Shown here: piece after piece, positions 49,449 through 56,886 of the stretch | How the letters are laid out: each line of letters starts with the position of its first letter | Position numbering within the stretch: the stretch's first letter is position 1 | Source: JACVRW01 sp963814095 | GTDB lineage: Bacteria; Actinomycetota; Thermoleophilia; Solirubrobacterales; Thermoleophilaceae | Reading direction: 5' to 3' | NCBI GenBank assembly: GCA_963814095.1 | Contig: CAWFBT010000023.1 | Location: 153,360 to 217,359 of the forward strand | Length of the DNA stretch: 64,000 nt | Program-made: the position numbers and the translations under genes | The notes under the pieces: model-generated | Seen by the model: only the letters and a program-made list of their open reading frames with translations | What the model was told of the DNA's origin: nothing | Databases searched by the model: none

Positions 49449-50672
49449 CTACGCCTCAGGCCGCTGGCAGCGCACCTGATACACCGACGTGAACCCGCTC
49501 TCGAAGCCGTTGCGGGCGGCGCGCAGGTAGAGCCGCCACACCCGCACCCGCTCTCCGCCGCCGATGCGGATGGCGTCCTCGAGGTGCTCGTCGAGCCGGC
49601 GCGCCCAGTGCCTCAGCGTCTCGGCGTAGTCCGGGGCGAAGCCCTCGACGTGGTCGGTGAGCAGGCCGGCGCGCTCCATGGCGAACACGATCCGCGACAG
49701 GTGGAGCGGCGCGGCGTCGGGGAAGACGTAGCGCTCCGAGAACGCCCCGGCCTCCGGCTCGCCGTGGCGCACGCGGGCGATTCCGTGGTTCAGCACGCGC
49801 CCGCCGGGCCGCACGAGGCGCGCGACCTGCTCCGCGTAGAGGTCGATGTTCGCGCTGCCCACGTGCTCGACCATGCCGATGCTGGCGACCGCGTCGAAGG
49901 GCTCGCCGGCGAGGTCGCGGTAGTCCATGACGCGGATGTCGACCTTGTCGGCGACACCCGCCTCCGCCGCGCGCCGGCGCCCCAGCTCCGCCTGCGGCTC
50001 GGACAGCGTGATCCCGGTGACCTCGACGCCGCGGCCCCGCGCGGCGTGGATCGCGAAGCTGCCCCAGCCGCAGCCGATGTCGAGCACGCGCTGCCCGGGC
50101 TCGAGCTGGAGCTTGTCGCAGGTGAGCGCCAGCTTCGCCTCCTGTGCCTCCTCGAGCGTCGTCGCGCCGCGTGAGAAGAACGCGCAGCTGTAGGTCATCG
50201 ACTCGTCGAGGAAGAGCGCGAAGAAGTCGTTCGAGAGGTTGTAGTGGTGACGCACCGCACGGGCGTCGCGCTCGCGGCTGTGCCGGCGCCCGCGCGGGCG
50301 CAGCTCCGCCGCCGGTATCGCCGGCGGGCGCACGATCCCGCAGGCGCGGGCGGCGGCGAGCATCAGGCGGGCCCGCGCGCGGCCGTCGATCGCCTGGGGC
50401 TGCCAGTCCCGAAGTAGCTCGAGCACCGCGTCGATGTCGTCGACGTCGAGCGTCCCGGACACGTACGCGCGTCCGAGGCCGAGCTGGCCGGGCGCGCGCA
50501 GCACGTGCGCGAGCGCGGTGCGCGAGCGCGCGGTGAAGGTCGGTCCCTCGCCGGTCGTCGAGGGCAGCCGGCTGCCGTCCCAGAGCACGATCGAGAACGG
50601 ACGCTCGGGGAGCGCGTGCTCGATTTCGGTCAGCAGCGCGGCGGTACGGGAGGACGAACTCTGTAGCAACAC
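49449..50672 (-). CDS. Cyclopropane-fatty-acyl-phospholipid synthase family methyltransferase
   Basis: A protein of about 407 residues. The N-terminal domain (IVLWDGSRLPS, FTARSRTALAHVLRAPGQLGLGRAYVSGTLDVD) and the motif HHYNLSNDFFALFLDESMTYSCAFF are characteristic of CFA synthases and mycolic-acid-type methyltransferases. The SAM-binding motif reads VLDIGCGWGSFAIHAA. It would add a methylene or methyl group from SAM to double bonds in phospholipid acyl chains, consistent with the desaturase nearby. GTG 50672 was preferred, because starting at ATG 50702 would overlap the divergent beta-propeller start. Confidence 0.88.
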   Translation of the reverse strand: MLLQSSSSRTAALLTEIEHALPERPFSIVLWDGSRLPSTTGEGPTFTARSRTALAHVLRAPGQLGLGRAYVSGTLDVDDIDAVLELLRDWQPQAIDGRARARLMLAAARACGIVRPPAIPAAELRPRGRRHSRERDARAVRHHYNLSNDFFALFLDESMTYSCAFFSRGATTLEEAQEAKLALTCDKLQLEPGQRVLDIGCGWGSFAIHAARGRGVEVTGITLSEPQAELGRRRAAEAGVADKVDIRVMDYRDLAGEPFDAVASIGMVEHVGSANIDLYAEQVARLVRPGGRVLNHGIARVRHGEPEAGAFSERYVFPDAAPLHLSRIVFAMERAGLLTDHVEGFAPDYAETLRHWARRLDEHLEDAIRIGGGERVRVWRLYLRAARNGFESGFTSVYQVRCQRPEA

Positions 50673-50700
50673 GCCGTGCAACCTAACGTAGGCTGCGCCC

Positions 50701-52539
50701 ATGCCGAGGCTCCCCAAGGCCATCCTCGTCCTCGTGGCCCTGGCGCTGGCCCCCAGCGTCTCGGTCGCCTCGGCCGGCGACGCCGAGGACGCGGCCGCGA
50801 AGCGCGAGCGGCTCGCCAAGCAGGCACGGCTTAAGGCGTTCGGATCCTGCAAGGGGATCGTCCGCTACGGGCGCCGTCACGCCCGCCAGGGTCCGGGTGC
50901 GGTCACACCGCCCATCGCCGATCTGCCGCTCCCGCTCACGGGCGAGCCGATACCGCGGCCACCGGTTGCCCCCGCCCCGATGCCGATCCGCCGTGACGCC
51001 GCCGAGACGGAGTCCGGGGCCGACTCGGGCGACTCGGGCACCAACGTGCAGGAAGCCGGCGTCGACGAGCCCGATCTCGTCAAGGCCGGCGCTGGGCGCA
51101 TCTTCGTGGTGGCCGACCAGCGGCTCCTGGCCGTCGGCGCGGACGGCCTGAAGCTGCTGGGGAGCCTGCGGCTCGACGGCTTCGGCCACCAGCTTCTGCT
51201 CGACGGCGAGCGGCTGCTCGTGATCTCACAGACCAGTGCGCTCGGCAGCGACGACCAGCGAGTCCTGCCGGCCTACGAAAGCGAGATCACGCAGCTCACC
51301 GAGGTCGACGTGAGCGACCCCGCGGCGATGCGCGTGCTGCGCACGGAGCGCATCCGCGGCAGGCACGTGAGCTCGCGGCTCACGGGACACACCGCACGCG
51401 TCGTGATCTGGACGCGGCCGCGCGCCGTGGCCGAGCCGCAGTTCCGCACCCAGCTGCGCGGCTGGCTGCCGCGGCGGGTGCTGAGGCAGGCCGCGGGTGG
51501 ACGCCCGCGCATCCGGCTCGCAGCTCGTTGTCGCCGGGTCTTCCGGCCCGCGCAGCACTCCGGGATCGACGTGCTGAGCGTGCTGACGATCGACATGCGC
51601 CGGGGCCTGCCGGCCGTCGACTCGGACGCGGTGATGGCGGGCGGCCAGACCGTCTACGCGTCACCGAAGGCGCTCTACGTCGCAACGCCGAGCTGGACCG
51701 AGGAGGGTCCGCTGCTCGCTGAGCGCACGCTGGTCCACAAGTTCGCCGCCTCGGAGCCCGACGCGACGAGCTACCGCGCAAGCGGTCGGCTCGAAGGCAC
51801 GCTCCTCAACCAGTTCTCGCTCTCCGAGCACGACGGCGTGCTGCGCGCGGCCACCACCGTCGGCGCCGGGCCCGAGGGCGAGAGCCGCGTGACCACGCTC
51901 GCCGAGCGCGACGGCGTGCTCGCTCGCCTGGGCGAGGCCGGCGGGCTCGGCAAGGGGGAGCGCATCTACGCGGTGCGCTTCGTGGGTGACGTCGGCTACG
52001 TCGTGACCTTCCGCCAGGTCGACCCGCTCTACACGCTCGACCTCTCCGACCCGCGCAACCCGCGGACGGTCGGCGAGCTCAAGATCCGCGGCTACTCCGC
52101 CTACCTGCACCCCCTCGGCGACGGCCTGCTGCTCGGCGTCGGGCAGGACGCCTCGGAGCGCGGCACGACGCTCGGGACGCAGGTCTCGCTCTTCGACGTG
52201 TCGGAGCCCGCGCGCCCGCAGCGGCTGCACGCGTGGAGGGTGCCGGGCGGCTCCTCGAGCGAGGCCGAGTGGGATCACCACGCGTTCCTGTGGTGGGCGC
52301 CGTCGAAGCTCGCCGTGTTGCCGCTCGAGTCCGCGAGGTTCTCCGGCGCGGTCGGCCTGAAGGTCGAGCGCGCCGCGATCGCCGAGGCGGGGCGGGCCTC
52401 CCATCAGCTCCGGGGGCAGGAGTGGCCGGTGCGCCGCTCGCTGGTCGTCGGCGGGCGGCTGGTGACGATCTCGGACGTCGGTATCGAGCGCGACAGCCTC
52501 ACCGACCTCGCCGAAGAGGCCTGGCTCGCATTCCCCTGA
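50701..52539 (+). CDS. Secreted beta-propeller protein (Beta_propel family)
   Basis: A 612-residue protein with a signal peptide (residues 1-25, ILVLVALALAPSVSVASA). The family signature TNVQEAGVDEPDLVKAGAGRIFVVAD is near residue 115, after which propeller blades follow (LTEVDVSDPAAMRVL, LYTLDLSDPRNPRTVGELKI, VSLFDVSEPARPQRLHAW), consistent with the actinobacterial/archaeal Beta_propel family. Function of the family is not established. It diverges from the CFA-like gene with very short spacing, so promoters must overlap. Confidence 0.85.
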   Translation: MPRLPKAILVLVALALAPSVSVASAGDAEDAAAKRERLAKQARLKAFGSCKGIVRYGRRHARQGPGAVTPPIADLPLPLTGEPIPRPPVAPAPMPIRRDAAETESGADSGDSGTNVQEAGVDEPDLVKAGAGRIFVVADQRLLAVGADGLKLLGSLRLDGFGHQLLLDGERLLVISQTSALGSDDQRVLPAYESEITQLTEVDVSDPAAMRVLRTERIRGRHVSSRLTGHTARVVIWTRPRAVAEPQFRTQLRGWLPRRVLRQAAGGRPRIRLAARCRRVFRPAQHSGIDVLSVLTIDMRRGLPAVDSDAVMAGGQTVYASPKALYVATPSWTEEGPLLAERTLVHKFAASEPDATSYRASGRLEGTLLNQFSLSEHDGVLRAATTVGAGPEGESRVTTLAERDGVLARLGEAGGLGKGERIYAVRFVGDVGYVVTFRQVDPLYTLDLSDPRNPRTVGELKIRGYSAYLHPLGDGLLLGVGQDASERGTTLGTQVSLFDVSEPARPQRLHAWRVPGGSSSEAEWDHHAFLWWAPSKLAVLPLESARFSGAVGLKVERAAIAEAGRASHQLRGQEWPVRRSLVVGGRLVTISDVGIERDSLTDLAEEAWLAFP

Positions 52540-52575
52540 GGGGTGGGCGGGGGGTCGGCGGTACCCTGTCCCCCG

Positions 52576-53424
52576 ATGCAGGTTGCGCGGCACGAATCGC
52601 CCGAGCTGAGCTGGGAGATGGTCACCCGCGAGGCCGCGGCGCCGCTCCGCGGCTACGTGCGCAACTACACCGGCTACGTCGAGCACACGGCCGAGCCGCT
52701 CGTGCGGCGTGAGGTCCCCACCGCCGACGTCACGCTGATCATCAGCCCAGACACCGAGCTGCGCCTGCCGGACGTGCGCGACGGTGCCCGGCCGCCCGCT
52801 CGACGGCGCTCGTTCGTCGCCGCGCTGCATGACACCTACGCGCTCGTCGAGCACGACGGCTACCAGCACGGAATCGAGGTGCGGCTCACGCCGCTCGGCG
52901 CTCACGCGCTGTTCGGGCTGTCGATGCACGAGCTCACCAATCGCGTCGTCGAGCTCGACGACGTGCTGGGCCGGGGAGCGGACGAGCTCGTCGGCCGGCT
53001 GTGGGACGCCGCGGGCTGGGAGGCGCGCTTCGACCTGCTGGACCGGCTGATCGGCGCGCGGGTCGCCGAGGCGCGCCTGCCCACCGAGGGTGTCGCCTGG
53101 GCTTGGTGGCGGCTGCGCGAGACGCGCGGCCGGGCGGCGGTCGGCGCGCTTGCCACCGAGCTCGGCTGGAGCCACCGCCGCTTGATCGCGCGCTTCCGTG
53201 AGCAGATCGGCATGCCCCCCAAGACGATCGGGCGCGTCCTGCGCTTCGAGAACGTCTCGCACACGCTCATGGCGACGCCCGAGCCGCGCCTGGCCGAGGT
53301 CGCGTTCGACTGCGGCTACTACGACCAGGCCCATCTGAACCGTGACTTCCGCGACTTCGCCGGCATGACGCCCGGCGCGTTCCTCGCCGCGCGGCTGCCG
53401 GCGGGCGGCGGCGTCAGCGGCTGA
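52576..53424 (+). CDS. AraC-family transcriptional regulator
   Basis: A 282-residue regulator. The N-terminal 170 residues form a ligand-sensing domain without recognised family (VRNYTGYVEHTAEPLVRREVPTADVTLIIS). The C-terminal AraC domain has two helix-turn-helix units: ALATELGWSHRRLIARFREQIGMPPK and LAEVAFDCGYYDQAHLNRDFRDFAGMTPGAF. ATG 52576 was used; the frame extends to 52543. The VOC-family gene follows after 50 bp on the same strand, a common pairing in actinobacteria. Confidence 0.87.
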   Translation: MQVARHESPELSWEMVTREAAAPLRGYVRNYTGYVEHTAEPLVRREVPTADVTLIISPDTELRLPDVRDGARPPARRRSFVAALHDTYALVEHDGYQHGIEVRLTPLGAHALFGLSMHELTNRVVELDDVLGRGADELVGRLWDAAGWEARFDLLDRLIGARVAEARLPTEGVAWAWWRLRETRGRAAVGALATELGWSHRRLIARFREQIGMPPKTIGRVLRFENVSHTLMATPEPRLAEVAFDCGYYDQAHLNRDFRDFAGMTPGAFLAARLPAGGGVSG

Positions 53425-53474
53425 CGTCAATTTCGTCCAAGACCCCGGCGCCCCCGGGTCGTACGCTGGCGGCC

Positions 53475-53849
53475 ATGAAGACGATTTATCCGATCCTGAG
53501 CTACGACGACGCGCCGGCCGCGATCGACTTCCTGGAGCGCGCCTTCGGCTGTGAGCGCCGGGAGGTCCACGAGGGCCAGAACGGCGGCGTGGCGCACGCG
53601 GTGCTCACCTGCGGCGACGTCTACCTGATGCTGTCGTCGACGAACGAGGGCGACCCGGTCTACACCCAGGGAGCGGGCAAGACCGGCATCTACGTGGTCG
53701 CCGACGACATCGACGCGCTGTTCGAGCGGGCCAAGGGCGCCGGCGCGGAGGTCGTGATGGAGCCGACCGACCAGGAGTACGGCTCGCGCGACTTCGCGGT
53801 GCGCGATCCCGAGGGCAACGTCTGGGCGTTCGGAACCTACGCGCCGTAG
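53475..53849 (+). CDS. VOC-family (glyoxalase/bleomycin-resistance-like) protein
   Basis: A 124-residue protein with the two beta-alpha-beta3 units of the vicinal-oxygen-chelate fold: YPILSYDDAPAAIDFLERAFGCERR and YVVADDIDALFERAKGAGAEVVMEPTDQEYGSRDFAVRDPEGNVWAFGTY. Related proteins bind or detoxify small molecules, often with a metal. It lies behind the AraC gene and is probably its target. The substrate is unknown. Confidence 0.87.
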   Translation: MKTIYPILSYDDAPAAIDFLERAFGCERREVHEGQNGGVAHAVLTCGDVYLMLSSTNEGDPVYTQGAGKTGIYVVADDIDALFERAKGAGAEVVMEPTDQEYGSRDFAVRDPEGNVWAFGTYAP

Positions 53850-53886
53850 CCGTTTGCAGCCCGTGCAGAGCGGGCAAGGCTGACGG

Positions 53887-54858
53887 GTGGAGCATCAGTC
53901 CGCTGCACCCGAGGACCTGCCCCCGCTCGAGCTGCGCAAGCTGCGCGACCTCGAGGTCGAGGAGCCGTCCGCGCCGGGCCGCCCCGCACAGCTGAGCGCA
54001 GCCAGCGGGGTCGTGCGGCGCGCGGGCTACGTCTACGTGATCGGCGACGACGAGCTGCATCTGGGCGTGTTCGAGCTCTCGTCGAGTGGCCCCGGACGTC
54101 TCAGGAGGGTGCTCGACGGCGATCTCCCCGACGGGCACGAGGAGCGCGCCAAGGAGAAGCCGGACCTCGAGGCGCTCACGCTCCTGCCGCCGTTCGAGGG
54201 GAACCCGTACGGGGCGATTCTCGGCCTCGGATCGGGCTCCGGCCCGCTCCGCGACCGCGGTTTCGTGTGCGCGCTCGCCCCGGATGGCTCACTCGCGGAG
54301 GAGCCGCGCGAGATCAGCCTCGAGCCGGTCTACTCGATGCTGCGCGAGCACGTCGCCGAGCTCAACGTCGAGGGGGCGGCGACCATGGGCGACCGCCTCT
54401 GGCTGCTGCAGCGAGGCGATTCGGCGCTCGGCAGGAACCTGGTGGCCGAGCTCTCACTCGACGAGGTCATGCGCTCGCTGCGCGAGGACCTCACGATCGA
54501 TGCGCACGAGCTCGAGCGGGTGCGCAGCTACGAGCTCGGCGAGATCGACGGCGTCGCGCTGACCTTCAGCGACGCCACGCCGATCGCCGAGCGGCTGCTC
54601 GTCTTCACCGCCTCGGCCGAGGACGACGACGGGACAATTCGAGGCTCCGTCGTCGGCACGCTCGACCGCGAAGGCAGCGTCCAGAGACTGCGCACGATCG
54701 ACCGGCGCTGGAAGGTCGAGGGAGTCCATGCCGCAATAGACACGGGCGTGCTCGACTTCACGTTCGTATGCGACCAGGACGATCCGGACGCCCCGTCGCC
54801 CCTGCTGGTGGCGACGATGCCTGTCGACGGGCGGCTCGAGTACGAGCCGGGCAACTAG
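53887..54858 (+). CDS. DUF6929-like beta-propeller protein
   Basis: A 323-residue protein starting at GTG 53887. It is acidic and beta-rich, with repeats such as GVVRRAGYVYVIGDDELHLGVFEL and GAATMGDRLWLLQRGDSALGRNLVAEL. The opening LELRKLRDLEV and the block KPDLEALTLLPPF match what I recall of the DUF6929 family of predicted propeller proteins of unknown function. No signal peptide is seen. Its stop shares CTAG with the stop of a 21-residue peptide gene on the other strand. Confidence 0.72.
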   Translation: MEHQSAAPEDLPPLELRKLRDLEVEEPSAPGRPAQLSAASGVVRRAGYVYVIGDDELHLGVFELSSSGPGRLRRVLDGDLPDGHEERAKEKPDLEALTLLPPFEGNPYGAILGLGSGSGPLRDRGFVCALAPDGSLAEEPREISLEPVYSMLREHVAELNVEGAATMGDRLWLLQRGDSALGRNLVAELSLDEVMRSLREDLTIDAHELERVRSYELGEIDGVALTFSDATPIAERLLVFTASAEDDDGTIRGSVVGTLDREGSVQRLRTIDRRWKVEGVHAAIDTGVLDFTFVCDQDDPDAPSPLLVATMPVDGRLEYEPGN

Positions 54859-54920
54859 AGAAGCAGGATCAGGATGATGATCAGCAGGATTACGACGATC
54901 GTTCCGACACCGATGTACAT
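54855..54920 (-). CDS. 21-residue single-helix membrane peptide
   Basis: The reverse-strand frame reads MYIGVGTIVVILLIIILIL plus LL and then stops. After the first five residues it is entirely hydrophobic, enough for one membrane helix. AGGAGGG lies directly upstream of the ATG at 54920. The gene is in the gap between the DUF6929-like gene and the zinc peptidase gene, where no other feature explains the composition. Similar MYIG-type peptides occur in related actinobacteria as unannotated small genes (recollection). The role is unknown. Confidence 0.7.
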   Translation of the reverse strand: MYIGVGTIVVILLIIILILLL

Positions 54921-54977
54921 GCCCTCCTAATTGCCCGACGGCGCGAGCCCAAACCACTTCTCCGGTAGAAATGGGCA

Positions 54978-55976
54978 ATGCGCTGGCGGCGGCCGGGGAA
55001 GAGCGGGGATGTCATCGACGCGCGCGGCGGCGGCGGCATGCCGGGCGGGCGCATGGCGATCCCGGGCGGGCTAGGCGTTGCCGGGGTCCTGATCTTCCTC
55101 GTCATCCAGCTGCTCGGCGGTGGCGGAGGCGGCGGACCCGCGTTCGGGGTCGACAACCAGTTCGGCCAGAACCCGCAGGCGGCCGAGGCCCAGGAGATCC
55201 CCGCCGGCCAGGACCCCGAGGCCGACCTGAAGGACTTCAGCTCGTACGTCTTCATTCGCGTCCAGGACACCTGGGAGGAGATCTTCCAGCGCTCCGGGCG
55301 GCCGTACGAGCGGGCCAAGCTGGTGCTCTACCGCGGCGGCGTGTCCACGGGCTGCGGCAGCGCCTCGTCGGCCGTCGGGCCCTTCTACTGCCCGGCCGAC
55401 GAGCGCGTCTACATCGACCTGTCGTTCTGGAACGACATGGAGCGCCAGCTCGGCGCGCCGGGTGACTTCGCCTGGGCGTACGTGATCGCGCACGAGGTCG
55501 GCCACCACGTCCAGCAGGAGCTCGGGACCTCGGACGAGGTGCGCCGGCTGCAGAGCCAGGACCCGGGCGATCGCAACTCGCTTTCGGTGCGGCTCGAGCT
55601 GCAGGCCGACTGCTACGCCGGCGTCTGGGCGAGCACCGTCTTCGAGGACCTGGAGGAGGGTGACATCGAGGAGGCGATCGCCGCCTCAGAGGCCGTCGGA
55701 GACGACCGGCTCCAGGGTCGCGCCGGTGGCCAAATCAACCCGGACTCGTTCACGCACGGAAGCTCGGAGCAGCGCGCGCGCTGGTTCGAGCGCGGCCGCG
55801 AGCGCGGCGAGCCGGGCGACTGCGACACGTTCTCGGTCGACAATCCTCAACCCCCTAGCGCGGGCGCGCGAACAACCGGGCGATGCCCGTCGTGCCGTGG
55901 GCGATGCGAGCGCCGGGGCCGGGCTCAGGGGTCACCCGCTCCGCCGTCAGCGGCTCGCCGCACTCGGAGCAGGTGA
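54978..55976 (+). CDS. Neutral zinc metallopeptidase, YpfJ family
   Basis: A membrane-anchored peptidase, 332 residues as read. A Gly-rich N-terminus leads to one membrane helix (residues 32-46), followed by the YpfJ-family catalytic domain (GRPYERAKLVLYRGGVSTGCGSAS, FYCPADERVYIDLSFW) with the zinc motif H172-E-x-x-H176 in IAHEVGHHVQQ and the third-ligand region LELQADCYAGVWA. Family members normally end soon after SSEQRARWF and CDTF, near residue 290. Here about 40 extra residues are read antisense to the HxlR gene; one extra C in the CCCCC run at 55851-55855 would end the protein at the TAG at 55856. Confidence 0.85.
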   Translation: MRWRRPGKSGDVIDARGGGGMPGGRMAIPGGLGVAGVLIFLVIQLLGGGGGGGPAFGVDNQFGQNPQAAEAQEIPAGQDPEADLKDFSSYVFIRVQDTWEEIFQRSGRPYERAKLVLYRGGVSTGCGSASSAVGPFYCPADERVYIDLSFWNDMERQLGAPGDFAWAYVIAHEVGHHVQQELGTSDEVRRLQSQDPGDRNSLSVRLELQADCYAGVWASTVFEDLEEGDIEEAIAASEAVGDDRLQGRAGGQINPDSFTHGSSEQRARWFERGRERGEPGDCDTFSVDNPQPPSAGARTTGRCPSCRGRCERRGRAQGSPAPPSAARRTRSR

Positions 55977-56352
55977 CCTCCGGCGTCGCGAGCGCGCCGC
56001 AGTCGTGTCGCAGGCGCATGGGCGGGCCGGCGTCGCCGGCGGTCCAGCGGTCGCCCCAGGCCATCAGCGCGAAGAATGCCCGCACCAGCTCGTTGCCCTT
56101 GTCCGTGAGCAGGTAGTCGTGCCGCACGGGGTTGTCCTGGTAGGGATGGCGTTCGAGCACTCCGCCCTCGACGAGCCGCTCGAGCCGCCCGGCCAGCAGC
56201 TTGCGCGACAGGCCGAGGTTCGCCTGTATGTCGTCGAAGCGCGTGAGCCCGAGGTAGATGTCGCGGATGATCAGCGGCGTCCACCACTCGCCGGCCAGGT
56301 CGACCGTCCGGGCGATCGAGCACGGGATCGCGTCGAGGGTGGTTCGGCTCAC
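55855..56352 (-). CDS. HxlR-family transcriptional regulator
   Basis: A 165-residue protein starting at GTG 56352. The HxlR winged helix is clear: IPCSIARTVDLAGEWWTPLIIRDIYLGLTRFDDIQANLGLSRKLLAGRLERLVEGGVLER, then RHDYLLTDKGNELV. The C-terminal tail has HDCGALATPEVTCSECGEPL, a C-x(9)-C-x2-C arrangement that could bind zinc. The conserved Cys near the N-terminus (AIPCSIA) is where HxlR-type redox sensors carry their reactive thiol. It diverges from the NTF2-like gene across a 25-bp interrupted palindrome. Confidence 0.88.
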   Translation of the reverse strand: MSRTTLDAIPCSIARTVDLAGEWWTPLIIRDIYLGLTRFDDIQANLGLSRKLLAGRLERLVEGGVLERHPYQDNPVRHDYLLTDKGNELVRAFFALMAWGDRWTAGDAGPPMRLRHDCGALATPEVTCSECGEPLTAERVTPEPGPGARIAHGTTGIARLFARPR

Positions 56353-56370
56353 GCGGCCGCACGCTAGCAG

Positions 56371-56395
56371 AGTGGGTTGCCTAAGGGAACTCACT
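56371..56395. promoter_or_regulatory. Interrupted palindrome, candidate HxlR operator
   Basis: AGTG (56371-56374) pairs with CACT (56392-56395), and GTTGCC (56376-56381) with GGGAAC (56385-56390) at 5 of 6 positions, centred on TAA. The 25-bp site lies between the divergent HxlR gene and NTF2-like gene, about 20 bp from each start, the usual place for HxlR-type control. Confidence 0.65.
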
Positions 56396-56412
56396 GTTGT
56401 AGGGTGCGGCGC

Positions 56413-56868
56413 ATGTACCGCGCGATCGTCGCCCGCCGCGTGCGCAGCGCCTGGGCCCACATCGATGCGCGCGACCCGGGCTTCGTGATCGACCAGCTCG
56501 CGCCGGGGTTCGAGCACAGCTTCGCCGGGGACCACGCGATGGGCGGGACGCGTCGCTCGCGCGAGTCGCTCACGGCCTGGTTCGAGCGTGTCTTCCGGCT
56601 GTTCCCTGCGATTCGCTTCGAGGTCCGCGACGTGCTCGTGCGCGGCATGCCGTGGAACACGCGCGCGGTGGCGCTCGTCCACGTGCGAGCGGGGGAGGTC
56701 GACGGCGTCCCGTACGAGAACGAGTTCGCCCAGACGATCGACCTGCGCTGGGGCAGGATCGTCCGCATCCACACGCTCGAGGACACGCAGAAGCTCGCCG
56801 AGGCGCTCGAGCGGCTCGATGCCGCGGGGGTGGGCGAGGCTGTGGCTGAGCCGATCGTCGGCGCCTAG
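56413..56868 (+). CDS. NTF2-like/SnoaL-type protein
   Basis: A 151-residue protein with an NTF2-like fold: RSAWAHIDARDPGFVIDQLAPGFEHSFAG, then RESLTAWFERVFRLFPAIRFEVRDVLV, then IDLRWGRIVRIHTLEDTQKLAEALERL. ATG 56413 was preferred over 56377. It is divergent from the HxlR gene and is the probable target of the shared palindrome. DHA2-family transporter gene 56887 follows after 18 bp and may be co-transcribed. Substrate unknown. Confidence 0.8.
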   Translation: MYRAIVARRVRSAWAHIDARDPGFVIDQLAPGFEHSFAGDHAMGGTRRSRESLTAWFERVFRLFPAIRFEVRDVLVRGMPWNTRAVALVHVRAGEVDGVPYENEFAQTIDLRWGRIVRIHTLEDTQKLAEALERLDAAGVGEAVAEPIVGA

Positions 56869-56886
56869 CGGTACCTTCCGCGCTCA

